Positions 36,397-49,507 of a stretch of DNA of 64,000 nucleotides are shown piece after piece; within the stretch, counting starts at the first letter, position 1; every line of letters starts with the position of its first letter. A program made the translations under genes and the position numbers. Under the pieces are notes generated by a model, which worked only from the letters and a program-made list of their open reading frames with translations, did not search any database and was not told the origin of the DNA. Source of the DNA: Otis tarda (lineage: Eukaryota; Chordata; Aves; Otidiformes; Otididae); NCBI GenBank assembly GCA_026413225.1, contig CM048557.1, positions 64,842,987 to 64,906,986 of the forward strand, written 5' to 3'.

Positions 36397-39300
36397 AGAT
36401 AAGCAGAAAAAGATCACTCCTGCACATGGAAAATTTATCATTTTTCTTGTGGCAACTACATAATTCCCAATGCAATTACACATGTGCCTGCAGAGTCAGA
36501 GAAAGACTCAAAAAGGGCAACATGATGGAGTGCAGGGGAAGCAAGGAAGGAAAAAAGTAAAGAAAAAGAAAACACTGAGCGCAAAAACTACTGACCTCAG
36601 ACTTACCACATAATTTCAAAGAAGCAACAGAAGATCTAAAACTTAACTTCTACAGGAATATATTTTTCTAAGCTGATGGAGGGCAACTAAGGAGTAAAGA
36701 CATATGAAGTCCCAGGAGAAACATACATTAATAGTGACATCAACACAGGGGATGAAGGGAAGGATGAAAGCAAAGAAAGACTTCCAATAATAGGTAAGAA
36801 CTATCATACATTATCAGGTATTTTTTAGTGACCGGTAGTAACAAGGCTTTGATTTGGTGAAACACAAAAGAGTGCAGAAAATAGGGCATTTGGCCCACAC
36901 AATTGCTGGATGCCTCCTGCCACATTATAATCCAGCAGCAGACAGCTTTGCCTGACCCTGCTTCAGCTGCCTCAGCAGCACTGCCTCCACACCTGCAGAG
37001 ACAGCAGTTCAGGGTTCGCCTCCTACCAATTTTCAACAAAGCCACTGTTACCATCCCCTTTTTCTGAAGCAATTTAAAATATTCACTGGTTAATCTTGTA
37101 GTACAGTTTGCCAGACAGTTCTCCATTCCTTATGTTAAAGCTCTGGATTATTTTTTGCTTCATATTATATGTATTTTAATAAATGCATGATTTAGTATTC
37201 TGCAAGCCCACACTACAAAAAGACTATTCTGGAATAAACGGTATAATTACATTTCCTACAGCGACCTTGTAATCTCTCGAGTATTTATTCTAGACTAAAC
37301 AGCCTTACTCAGCTGCCCTGTGTCTGACTGTCGATGAAAGAAGCTTGTTTGACAACTGCTTCGAGCAGAAACATATTTTTTCCATGATTGCATGAAAAAG
37401 TAAAAAAACATTACCAGACCACTATCCTGAGTACAGAGACTCATGTTAGATCGATGAGTTAATTTTGAAGCCAAACGCCAACAAAAATAATTACTATGGA
37501 CATTCTGCTGTCATGGCCAGCTTTTGAGGTTAATTTAGTGGTACACATACATCTACAGCCAACTTTATATACAAGAAACTACACTGTGTATGCAGGCTTC
37601 CTTCTTTGTTTCTTTATATATTTTCCATATTCTTTGCTTTTATAACCCTCCTGAGACCTTTTACAGTCACAGAACCCACACCATACCCACAGGTGGGCGG
37701 GCAGGAAGCAAAACTCTCTGTTTCATAAGCAGCCCGCTTCTAATATATTCAATTGCTAATGACCTTGACAGAAGAGCTCCATGCAAAACACCATATACTA
37801 CAGGGTGTTGTTTGAAATGTTCATAGACATCTTTGCCAGAAAGCTGATTTCTTAAACAGGAAGATTTCAGACTTACTAGAGGCTGTGCTCCCTTCCTCGA
37901 GTTCCATTCAGCTGGAAAAACTGGTGTTAATCTACCTCCTCTATATTAAATTTGCGTCCATCCAAAATCCTACAATGAAACCTGTAGGATTTCTGTACAA
38001 CGCTAAAGCAGTACAAAACAGTTTCTACATCAAGCCAAATTAAGATGGTTTACACACAGTTCTGTTTCCTTGTTCCATCCTCTCTTGAAAAAAAGACAGC
38101 ACACTTGGCCATATTCACTATTCCAAAAGAGTGTTACCCATGTAGTACTTCTGTTGTTCATAGGGTTTTATTCAACTATTTGGGATAAAATGAACAAAAA
38201 ATACTTCACCTTAAAAGGCTGTATGCGAATATAGCTGTGTCTTTAAAGCAATAATCACTTCATACCTGCCAATTCTCATTCATTAGGTGCCTGATTCAAA
38301 ACGCATTGCAGCCGACAGAAATCCTTCTACTGAGGAGCAGGCTCTGCAACAGGAGACACTGGGAAATTCAGACCATATGCCTTGGTAGCCAAGAGAATTC
38401 CTGCAAGAAGTGCAGCCCTCCACATGCTCTCCAAACAAGACAAGCTTTCCTTGGTCTTACTCAATCTTTTGCCTCTGACTACTGAGCTTATTGAGAAACT
38501 ATATTCTATTTAAAGGAGCAGAATGAATTCAGTGTTCAAAATCAATGGGCCAAAGCCGATCAAATAAGCCCTTCATTTGTGGGTTTTCTCCTTTTCCAAG
38601 ACTCAAGAAATATCTGCATACCCCAATGACAAAGAGAGCAGATGTGAAAAATCACCTGCTACAACTTTTAAAGCCCAGCCGTCCTGTCACCCATTCAAAA
38701 TCAATTCTCAGTTATTTCACTGTCTTGAACCCAGCACAGACACTGCCAGGGTTTTAGCATAAAGTAATCCAGCCAAAGATCAGATCAACTATAATTTAAG
38801 AAAAGCTTGGAGAGCATCCTTATTATTGCCTCATTTAAAACAACAACAAAAAAAATCACTATGATTGACAGCAAAGAAGTTACACAAGTCATTTCTAGAT
38901 TATGTGCCAGAACTCTACATGTGTTTCAAATTACACTACAACACTGTACAACAAAGAAATATGCAGAAATTTTCCACTTGAAATGAAGGTTAAAAATTAA
39001 ACACTAACAAAGCTCTAACAGATACGAAATCCAACCTCATCTGAATTCGAAATTTAAAATGACCGAGCTGTCCTACACAAGGGAAAAAAAGAAAAATATC
39101 AATCCAGTTGTTCGTTATAAAAAGCACAGTGGGCTAAAACACGCTCATTGCACGTACAGACTTCCACAGCACTCTGATTTTGCTTCAGTACTTACCCTCA
39201 ACTCTTTAAATGACATTTTTCTTAGATTTAATTTCTAAATTATCAAAGTATATTGCCAATCCTCATTAGTGTTCATCACTGAACTTCAACTTTGCATCAC

Positions 39301-39427
39301 ATTTAAACAAAACACTAATTAACTGGAGTGCTCCTAACAATGTGGTTACACATGAAAACAAGTTGATAGATCAAAGGGAAGTCACATTTTTCGCTGAAGA
39401 AAAGAAAAGTTTTTTGGAGCAAACGTC

Positions 39428-39447
39428 TTTTTTTTTTTTTTTTTTTT
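39428..39447. repeat. T run, 20 bases
   Basis: A homopolymer followed by acacatacatatatg. No element body was recognised beside it. Confidence 0.9.
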
Positions 39448-41611
39448 ACACATACATATATGTTCAGGAGGTATCTCTCCAGACGAAGCAGGCAAACACA
39501 ACTTTATTTTAAGCAGCCCAGGCTTAAGTCAATTACAAGGTCTGCACAAAAAGTTCTCTGTTAAGGCAGGGGATTTTTAAGTGGAATGCAAACAAATTTT
39601 TAATCGTACTTTTAAATTACCTCTATTTTGTGAGAACGGCGAGAATAAGACCGGCACTGTGCTAAGTGTACGATCCACTTCGGATTACAAGAGACTGTTT
39701 CTAAACTTTGAGACATGAAGTTCACACATCTTTACCCAAAATGTTAATCACATAAGTAGATTTTTGATTTATAGTCAGTTTTTAGGTAGCTTGTGTATGG
39801 CTCTTCCACAGCTGTAAATAAGCTGTGTGTGAGAACACTGTGTGGCCACTCCTGCTAGCCGTACATACTGACAGTTCATGCCAAGAATGTTTTTACATTT
39901 TTCAGGACCTCAACCAAACACCATTTTCTTGCTTTTGTTTTTTTAATCAAAACTACATAACAAACATAGATTTTAAAAACAACAAACTAATTGCCATCCC
40001 CATCCTGTTTTGGTCTTTAACTACTTGGCATGTCAGAGTTTGTTATATTTTTCTTTTGTTTTGCAGTAAGAAAAATGCAGACCTCCAACCACACAAATTC
40101 AGTGTGCTCAGCTAAAATACTAGGAAAAAAAAAAAAAGGAAAAAAAGAAAAAAAAAAGAGAGACAGGCTTTTTTTTGTCCCTTTTAGAAAACCTCAAAGT
40201 AAAGTACCGGTAGTGTGTGCCTGAGTATCGAGGCGCTCGTACTCCTTCTCTCAACCCTGCACATCCTCCCAAAAAAAGCCACGTAGGTCACACAGCCTTG
40301 CAATTACTTTGGCAGTTCAACAGATCTGGACCGATTTGAACCAAAAGATGACATTCCCCACTTCAGTCAAACTACACCAACCTGACCATTTCTGGTGACG
40401 GTGGAAGTGCCAGTAGGGCCTTTGATAAGCCAGGGCTCTCTAAATAGGACTCCCATCAGCAGGTGGCCTCCAACTCCACCCAGAAACCAACAGTTTGCCA
40501 ATGTCCATCACTGAACACTTCAGTAACTGAGAGCAGTGACCAGGTCCCACAGTCCCAGGACATCACAGAGGGACAGGCAGCTACACAGCCCGCCTCCAGG
40601 AGGGGTACATTACAGTGATCCAAGATCCCACTTGAGAGACATTCTCATACATGTCTTCTCCTTTGCTTCCTTTCAAGTCATGTTTCCATTTGACAGCCGA
40701 GAGAGGCAGGAGCTGGTCTCGGGCTGAATACCCAAAGTGACCTTTACCACCCAAATCAAACCAGCACCAACCTGGTATGTTCAGTGTGTATTCATGGGAA
40801 CATCAGCCACTGAGACTTCCTTGCAGGAACCTCACAGACATGTGGTCAAGGTAACCACTATCAGAAGCCGGCTCTGAGAAAGCCTCACTTCCCCTGCCAG
40901 AAGGTTAAATACTGTCTACAAGTTAGTGTAATACATATTGCTCCCAAAAAGCCATGTAATTCAGGATTATTGCCTGTATTTCATTACTTCCAGAAAATCT
41001 TCCTCCATTAAAAAAAAATGAGGGGGCCCCCAAAGGACATAAACCCCTACACATTATACCAATCATTTGTGTGGGGGAAAAACAAATTCTTCATAATTCT
41101 CAGACTTTCAACATAATAGCAAAAAAAGCATCATATGGATGTTAATGCTTTTCCGCAGTACACTGAAAGAAAGAAAATTTACAGCCCCAAGAGAAACTGA
41201 AAACAAATTTCTAAAAACAGTTTGAACATAAATTTCTTTTTTTGCATAACATGCAGAATCCATACAGAAGAGCAGTGGGAGGATGCAGAATCAAGTTTAT
41301 TGGATTGCATGCAAAGTTTTTTGTAAAGCCTACTGGGCAAATAATAAAAGTAATCTTAAACAGCTTTTTTTTTTAAAAAAAAAAAAAAACCAATTATAAA
41401 AGATCCCTAAAAAATGTTCTAAATGATCCCTTAAGGATTCACCATTTCTCCTGCTCTTTGCTAGAAACCTTGCCAGCTGTCATCTCCTTTACAGCAGTTT
41501 ACTAAGAAAAAAGCAACGCTGATGCTGAAACCTAAAGTGAGTCTTGCAAAAGGTTAAGATCTGAATATTCAAAAAGTCCATTCTACTGAGTATTTGAAGA
41601 TAAACTGTATC

Positions 41612-41628
41612 AAAAAAAAAAAAAAAAA
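41612..41628. repeat. A run, 17 bases
   Basis: A homopolymer within the MNAT1 intron. A second mixed T/A run lies at 41366-41389. Both look like simple sequence only. Confidence 0.85.
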
Positions 41629-43720
41629 TTTATGCTACCAGAAATGAATTCAAAGTCTGCAGGCTGGCAGTGTCTTTGCAATAATTCTGGCTCCAGAAAC
41701 TCAGACGAGAACAGCTTGCACATTTGAGGAAACTATTTAGCAGCAATAAATAGCCAGACTGCAAAATTATTAACAAGAACATGAAAAGAGGGAGAAACAA
41801 AATAAATAAATAAATAGATTTAGAATTAACCTGTCCTTATATGAGTCCAAATAAGGAGGAAACTAAAAATCTTTAGCAGGAGTGGATAACATTAATACCC
41901 TGCTCTTCTGCCTCACCCAGGCAGCTGTGTGCAGCTGCCTGAAAAAACCCAATGCAGGGACCAAGGCACATTAGTTAAGCATTCATCATCAACAGGAAAT
42001 GCGCATGAGTTCATATAAACACAGAAACACAAATATATAAACCAATTGCCTTGCATGCTTTAAGGTATTTCAGACACCCCATGGAATAGGGTTAGAGCTG
42101 TTACCGGCTGGGAACCCACAGCATCGATATATTTGTTTTGGAATTGCAAACAGTCTGAGGACTCAGAACTCTTCTGGTGGGCATCACCAACCCACCCACA
42201 CACCTTCCCTTGCTACCCACAGCCACCCGGCACCCCTGCCGCTCTTAACTCCTTCGTCACCTCCAGAGTCAGGTCGAACAACCCTGGCTGCTCATGCTCG
42301 GAGGACTGAAACAACGCCTGTGCCAAAGCGTCTCCGAGAAAAGGCTGCAAGCGCTGTCTGCAAACCCTGCTCCAAACACACTCGCACACAAGACGCTGAA
42401 ACGCAACTGCAGTATTTGAAGGATCATGTTTTGCAAAGGTGTTGCGTTGCCTTCGAACCAGTGTCACAGGCAGTTAGAGCAGATGGACACGGATAGCACG
42501 CAGCTCCTGCTGATCTGGACAGCAGCACTCACCTTATGGGAGCACAGGCAAAGGGACAGGGAATCCTCCCTGCACAAGTTATCTTTTTTTTCCCCCCAAG
42601 CATTTTTATTTGTGATGAGGCTTAGGGCTGAGAGGGCCACAAAGCTCCCCTCAAACTGGAGGTCCCTCACAGCTGTGCTTCATCCAAACAGGTGGTGAAG
42701 TCTGAGTCTGGCTCTGCCCAAATTTAAACTGCTAATTAATATTTGGTTTCAGAAGCTTGATATCAGATAATAAAAACTATAGGCATCAGGAGGATACAGA
42801 AACAGTAAAAATGGAGACAACCTCAATTCCAGATAGCCTTGATTTTTCTGGAGCACTATTATGTTGCTTATTTACTTTAAAAAGTCTATCTACCTATACA
42901 ATTTTCTGGATGAGATACAATTTCTCCTGTGCCAGTGAACTAGATGGGATTCCTGTTTAGATTTCAGTGGTCTCTGAAACTGCGTACTCAAGTGTCTCAA
43001 CTTTGTTCAGTACTTTGTGGCTTCAGTTTTCCCCACACTGCACAGTCAAACATAAACTGTTATTTTTTAAACTCTTTCTTGCCTTGCCAGCCTGCACATT
43101 CACTCTGCCACGCAGTTTTCCAGCCACGGTAAGTGCCGGTGACCTTGAAAGTTAGGCCAGGACTGGTTGGGTGACGCTCACCCTCCCAGTAGCCACAAGT
43201 TTTCAGGTGGCATTTCAGCTATGAGCATGTCTCTGAAGAGCAGATACGCCACTTTTGGACTTTCCAGCCTCCATTAGCCAGGTACAGCAGGCTCCCAAAC
43301 TCCCTTCCAAACATGGCTGCACACAACGATGCTGCCAAGCTGCTGGACTTGCCAAGCTGCATTGTATTTTTTTGACAAAGTTAAGCTCTGTGCTTCATTT
43401 CTCACAAACGCAGTTTGACTGTAGACAGCAGTAGACAAGTAAATCTACCCTTTTCCATGGCAAACAGCCCAACTTTAATATTTTTACTGGCTTACAGCTG
43501 GGTAAATTAAGCCCCGGATTTTTATTTATTTATTTTTTAATACCGTGCAACTGAAAATGAACAGCTACTTCACTATGACTGCCAAGGACAACCTTAAAAA
43601 CACTAATGCAATCCAGTCCAGCTCTCAATAGATCTATAAAGGCTAGAGGACCAAAAATTTCAGCTTATTCACCCAAACAAAATGTTGGTTGGGCAGGAAG
43701 TCTAATATTTCATTAAGATC

Positions 43721-43722
<2 letters not shown>

Positions 43723-43755
<33 letters not shown>

Positions 43756-43769
43756 AGAGAGAAAAAAAG
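43723..43769. repeat. A30 homopolymer with (GA)n
   Basis: Thirty A followed by gagagagaga and more A-rich sequence. In MNAT1 sense this is a T30 run beginning about 100 bases after the donor of the exon at 43855-43976. It is the longest homopolymer noticed in the window. Confidence 0.92.
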
Positions 43770-43853
43770 ACCCTACATGCTGGCAAACTGAAGATGGTAA
43801 CAGTCCCAGCTGCAATGCCATGAAATGTGAATTAAAACTTGCTGCATTACTTA

Positions 43854-44015
<162 letters not shown>

Positions 44016-46379
44016 TTTCTACATACCAGGTCAAGGTTTTGTTTTGGCTTTTTTTTAAATGCAATGCAAGAACAAGCTTGTACCATTAACCTCATCCAGA
44101 CAAAGACGATCCCATTAAGAACACACTGTGTACTATATCACTCATTTCTTCATGATTTAAATTTTTTACTGGGATCTACAGTTTGGAAGTAATGTTTCAT
44201 TAGCTATAACTGTTTGGATAAAGCAGTAGGAAAGGGGGAAGTTTTATTGAAGGCAGGCTTACCATTAGAGAGTGCAGCTGCTTCTAGTGTCACTAGTAAA
44301 ATTATTATTAGGTTAAAATTTCATTTATCAGAAGTAATATCAAACAAATGTCTCTGAGCAACTCTGATTCTGTAATCAATGATTTCCTGAAAGCCCTAAT
44401 TAGAAAGGGAAGCTGCTTCCATTTCTCTCTGCAGGCTTTGTAAGCTCCCATCTATAATGGCTCTCAAGATAGACTTTTACAGCATGATACAATTAATTCA
44501 TTCAGCAAATTCCCATTTGTTTCATAACTAAAAATATAAAAACACACAAACATAAAACTTTCATTCCAGATGGTATTTTTGCAAGCCCTTCAGAACACTG
44601 AGAAAGAGCTAGACATTTGCCCCCCCCTCCCAAGTCCCTATCACTCCGAGCTCTCACAAAACAGGAGACTTGTGGCTGGAAAGGAGGGGTCAGGAGGATA
44701 TGAGATAGAGCCAAAGTTAACAGATGTTGCTGCGTGACATTCTACACTGATTTGTTGATCTTTCACACAGTTTCAATTTTCTACTGTATTCTATGGTGCT
44801 CACAAAAATTAGCAGCAGCAGCAAAAAGCCAGAGCACTATGAGCTCCCCAAAACAGCCTGGCTTCCCCTGTAGAAATTGAGCTTCACATCTGCAAAATGC
44901 AGGAATTTAGAAAAGTAGTAGTATTGTTTTTGTAGACATTTTGTCTGCAACAGGAGATCGGAAGCTTTCCACGGCGTAATGCTGTGTATAAGCCTGGCTC
45001 CCACTGGTGATCATTTACTGAGCTTCGCTTCCCCGGGGCCACTCACGTAAGCATCTACTCCCTCAAGGAGGAACCAAAGGTTCCTAACATGGAACACCGG
45101 GTTAAAATTAACTAAAGAGAAAAAAAAAAAAAGTCAGTAGAAGGGGAAAGCTGTTAATTAAATTTGTGGTTGAGGACAGTGACCTTTCTGAATTGGGAGC
45201 ATGGATATTTTTGTTTAGAGAGTTGCAGAAAATAGCTAAGAAAATTGAAGACATAAGTCCTTGAGAAGTACTATCACAGATCTAGGCTGATCTCTATGGA
45301 AATATCAGCAGCTCAAGTTTTCCATTGAAACGGCTCCGTGTGTGTGAAGAGAACAGATAGTTCTGGCCTTTTTCTGCACCGTCCAGGAGCCTCGCGGGGC
45401 TGCTGCTCACACTGCGGAGGTGACAGTCTCCTCAAGGCAAAATGTGGTGAAGAAAGTTCTCACGTCAGCCATGAGTCACCCCAGCTTTCATGGCTAGCAT
45501 ATTGTTATTTCTGGGCCACAAACTATTGCTGCAACATAAAAAGCAAGCAACCACATATTTTTTAAAAAAAGGTAGGAAAAGAAAGGTTTGAAATACAGCT
45601 CTAATGCTACTTCATGATATTTTAAGACACAAATGCAGGGTCTTTTTATACTGGTAGAAGTTGTCAATTTACAAACTACTCTAATTCGTGAAAATATTAT
45701 ACTTTGTAACCACATTTATATGGGCATTAGACCCGTTGTAAGATATTAAAATTTAAATAAGACTTTAAGATTTAAAGTTTTAACAATGTTTGAGTCTCTA
45801 ACCCAACTGAAGGGAAAGACACACCAACATTTTACACGTGTACACCCTCATCCGGCAAGTGAAAAGACTCCATCTTTCCACATCCAGAGCGACGTCATTC
45901 CAGCCATACGAAAGAAAGTTCAGTTTCAGGCAAAGATTAAAACCATGATAAATATTTGGGGAAATTACTTGTGTGTGGAAAAAGGGAGCAGCTCAGATTG
46001 CAGGAGCCACATCTCTGGAGGGCATCACCAGAACAGCTGCTCGCCGTTAGTGGAGTTGCCACTGGTGCATTCCTAACACTTTTTTAATGAGAGCGACTTC
46101 TGCCAACATTGGCCAAGAGACACAGGAAGGCTCCTGACAAATGGACAAGGCTCATCCTGAGCCTCTTTCCCCACCACCATTTACTCCTGGGAGGACAGGA
46201 TGAAAATGCTTCATTTGCCTTCCTCTCTTTGTGGGGTTCCCAAGGTGCCAAAGGTCAAAAGGTACCACAATGGTCATTTACTCTCAGATGGTCAACTGGT
46301 AACTGCAAGGTAGCTACGGCTAACAGTGAGGAAGCTGACTGGTCAGCACACCAGTTATATAGTGGGCACATATGATGTA

Positions 46380-46980
46380 TGTGTCACAGGGAAGCCACCA
46401 AGCCATGCCAGGACCTTTCTGTGAAGTGCAGTATTGCAAAAGCAATGCGCTATGGTGGCCCAGAGGGCCAAAGCAGAACATCAGAAGAGGAGTAGCATAT
46501 AGAAACTGTCCATCCTTGAGCTGGTCTGACCTCATGTCCAGCACAGGCCAGGACATTTCATGTTCCTGTATGAAGCCAAGGACTTCAGCCAAAGCACCTT
46601 CTTTTGAAAGGCGTTCAATCTAGACTTAAAGATTTCAGATCGTAAAGGTCCAGGCACATCCCCTAAGTAAGTTGTTCCGGTAGTTAATTATCTTCAACAT
46701 TAAATACTGGCAGCTCATTCCTCGTTCATCAAGATCAGTTCCAAAGCACCGGCTCTCTCCTACATCTCTCTCACCTATATACTGGGGCAAGGTGCAAGCG
46801 TTAGGAACCCATACATACTTCTGCATAGCAAAATAACTGCACCGGTTTGTGTCCAGCCAACAGATCTGCACCTCAAGGAGACTGCACAGCTGTATGAGAC
46901 AGCTCATTTGTTTTCGTTTCCCAAAAATCACAACTTTAGCTGATGGGCTTTGGCAACACGGATTACATTCCACTTAGCAA
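46380..46980 (-). mobile_element. Ancient CR1/L3-like LINE fragment, decayed
   Basis: On the + strand the order is: gtgaagtgcagtattgcaaaa, aggccaggacatttcatgtt, ccttcttttgaaaggcgttcaatc, cttaaagatttcag, cccctaagtaagttgttccggtagttaattatcttcaacat. The later part matches, by memory, the 3' region of old sauropsid CR1-type elements, where a similar string about a rebound-style gttgttccaatggttaatta is typical. If so, the element lies on the - strand and is much older than the CR1 at 23.4 kb. Boundaries are approximate and the first half may be unique sequence. Confidence 0.5.
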
Positions 46981-49488
46981 TGGCAAGGCGGGGGGGAACC
47001 CACAAACCACAACCGGCTGTTGTTCCTGCCCTATAGCTGTCTGGCCTTTAGGTAAAGGCTTTTTCCTATAAACTGGATTTTGGTCTGCCTTGATTTGGGA
47101 AATGATTAAACAGAAGCGTAAGAGTTACAATACATATTCCCACCTGAAAGTGGCTGAAGCCTGGTCAAGCCCTGCAACCGCATCAGCTCTGTAGATGTTC
47201 TGGATAAATCATGGGCTGTATCTACACTGCCAATTCCCTGCAACGTAAGTCAGCGGCAAGGCCACACAAGCTCCTGAGCTTCCAACTTGTCCAGCCCTCT
47301 GCAGATAACAGCATAGGGCACAGATCAGTGCAAAAAAAAAAAGGTTGGGACAGAAACCTATGAAAACTTACCAGTGAAAAGTGTTGCCTTTCCTGTTCCC
47401 ACTGATGTTGGGATAAGGTGCATTTACAAAAAACAAACCAACTTGTTGAAGTTAATATTAGTCAAATTGAACCTTTTATCTCAGTTAAAAGCCATCTGAC
47501 CAGTAGCAGCTCAGTTACATCTCTCTGTCCTGAGTGGTCCCTAGCCGCTTCATAAAGGAGTGGTACAAAAGGGCAGCTGTTGTGTAACTTCAGAGACATC
47601 ACAAGAGACAGTAACTGTTACTTAGGACTTACACAGCATTTTTACAGATCCAAAAAACATTTCACATCTATGAGGTAAGATTTTTAAATTTCCTGTATTC
47701 CACCTAGACAGCCAGTCTTACGTCTTTCCAGCATCAGGAGGCATTTATCAGCATGCTAAAACCAGAACGAAAGCAGCGGGGCCAAGTTCCTGCTTTTGCA
47801 CTGCTTTCTCCTGACAAACCTAAGATCTGACGTTGTGGTCATGGGTAAGTATTTCTAATTCCCCTTGGATGCTGTAATGTTTGTGTAAAAGGAGCTGACA
47901 GTATCCAAATAGAGATAGAAAAGGCTTCCAAGAACACAGACAACAGATTTTCCTGCCTCCTCTCCCTCCCACTCCTATCTTCGTGGCATATGAGTTTTTT
48001 CTCTGGGATTATTTTAGGCACCGTAGCTGTCTATTACATTTTGGAATGTATGGAACCACAAAACACACTGCTAATTAGAAGGAAGGCATTTGCTTATCCT
48101 TATGACTTTGTTTATGTAAGACTGCACAGCACTGGATTTGTGAGCAACTGACTTTCCATTCATGTACTGTATGGTTTGAGATGAGAGCCATACAGGATTA
48201 AATTGGCAGGGGGTTTAAATAATGTATTTGCGTTACAAATAAAACTGGCTGATTTATTTTTCCCTATCCTAGATACACTGTTTGAGATATCTCTCAGTTG
48301 AAATAATAATAATAAAAGCAGTAGTCAATTTTTGTTTCAGACTGTGATACAACATGACACTAAAAAAAGCCATGGATTATACACAGAGAAGAGCTGCCCT
48401 TGCAGTGACAAGGAGTTTATTTTAAACAAAAAAAAAAAAAAACAATGCCCTTTTAGTAAAAGTTGTGGCTATTAGAGTATCAAAATTATAGTTTATCAGT
48501 GCACCTTTCACACAGGGGTTTCAGGAGGGACTCTTGGCAAATGCCAGGTATATCAGGATTTGCCTGCTAGCAGAAAGAGGTTATTTTAGCACACAGAGTC
48601 CAGAAATACCAGCTCAAGGTGCAGCATTCTTCTTTCCATTCTGTTCACCCTTCCCTCCCTTTCCCTGTCTCCAAAACGACATTGCCTTCCTTCGCCTCCT
48701 TCCATTGGCAGCAAAAAGAAATAACAACTGACAGTCTTCTCAGGAATCTCTCAAGCGCCAAGGAGGAGGAGAAAGGAGACTGACACCAAAAATGCACTAG
48801 TAGGGGAAAGAGGACGAACAGCTATGCCACAAAAACATCCCCAGGCAAGAGACAGAAGCCAGAGACTGAGGTCAGTAAAACTTGTCCAGACAAAGCACGT
48901 TTCTGTACTAGAAGTGGCTGGACTAGATGATGCAGCCAATCTTTTTGCTTTTTAAATTTCTCTCTGCTTAGGAACTTAGGTTTGCTATCACCACACTACC
49001 AGAACACAGCACCTATCAGGTAATAGCAATAGTAATACTTATCTGCTATGTTTCAGAGTCAGTTTGCAGCACTGTTTGTATTTCACTCTTTCCACATCAG
49101 GTCATCCGTCCCAGCCGGCTGTAAGGAGCACACGGCTAGTCCAAAAGAAACCGAGTGCTGTGGGATGCCAGGGCACAACGCTGCTAAAACACATCCTGAG
49201 CATCGCTTCGATCGTACGCGGCACGATGAAAAGGTTAACAAAGACCCTTTTTGACACACCATCATCTGAGTGTGTAATTATCCAAATGCTTTTAAGTGAA
49301 TGTTAAAACAAAGCCAGAAATTCCTTGAATTTTTCAGTATAAGCAGTCAAACTATTTTACTTTAAGCTCACAACAGAATTCAGGTTTTGGAAAGACTTCA
49401 TGTTAAGAATTTCTGAGAGAACAATATTAATGCAGATATCGTAGGCGATGCGGTCTGAGCCAAAAGCTGGGTTGTTTGGGTTTTGGGA

Positions 49489-49507
49489 TTTTTTTTTTTT
49501 TTTTTTT
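49489..49507. repeat. T run, 19 bases
   Basis: A homopolymer inside the MNAT1 intron, preceded by G/T-rich gttgtttgggttttggg. No other structure is seen. Confidence 0.88.
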
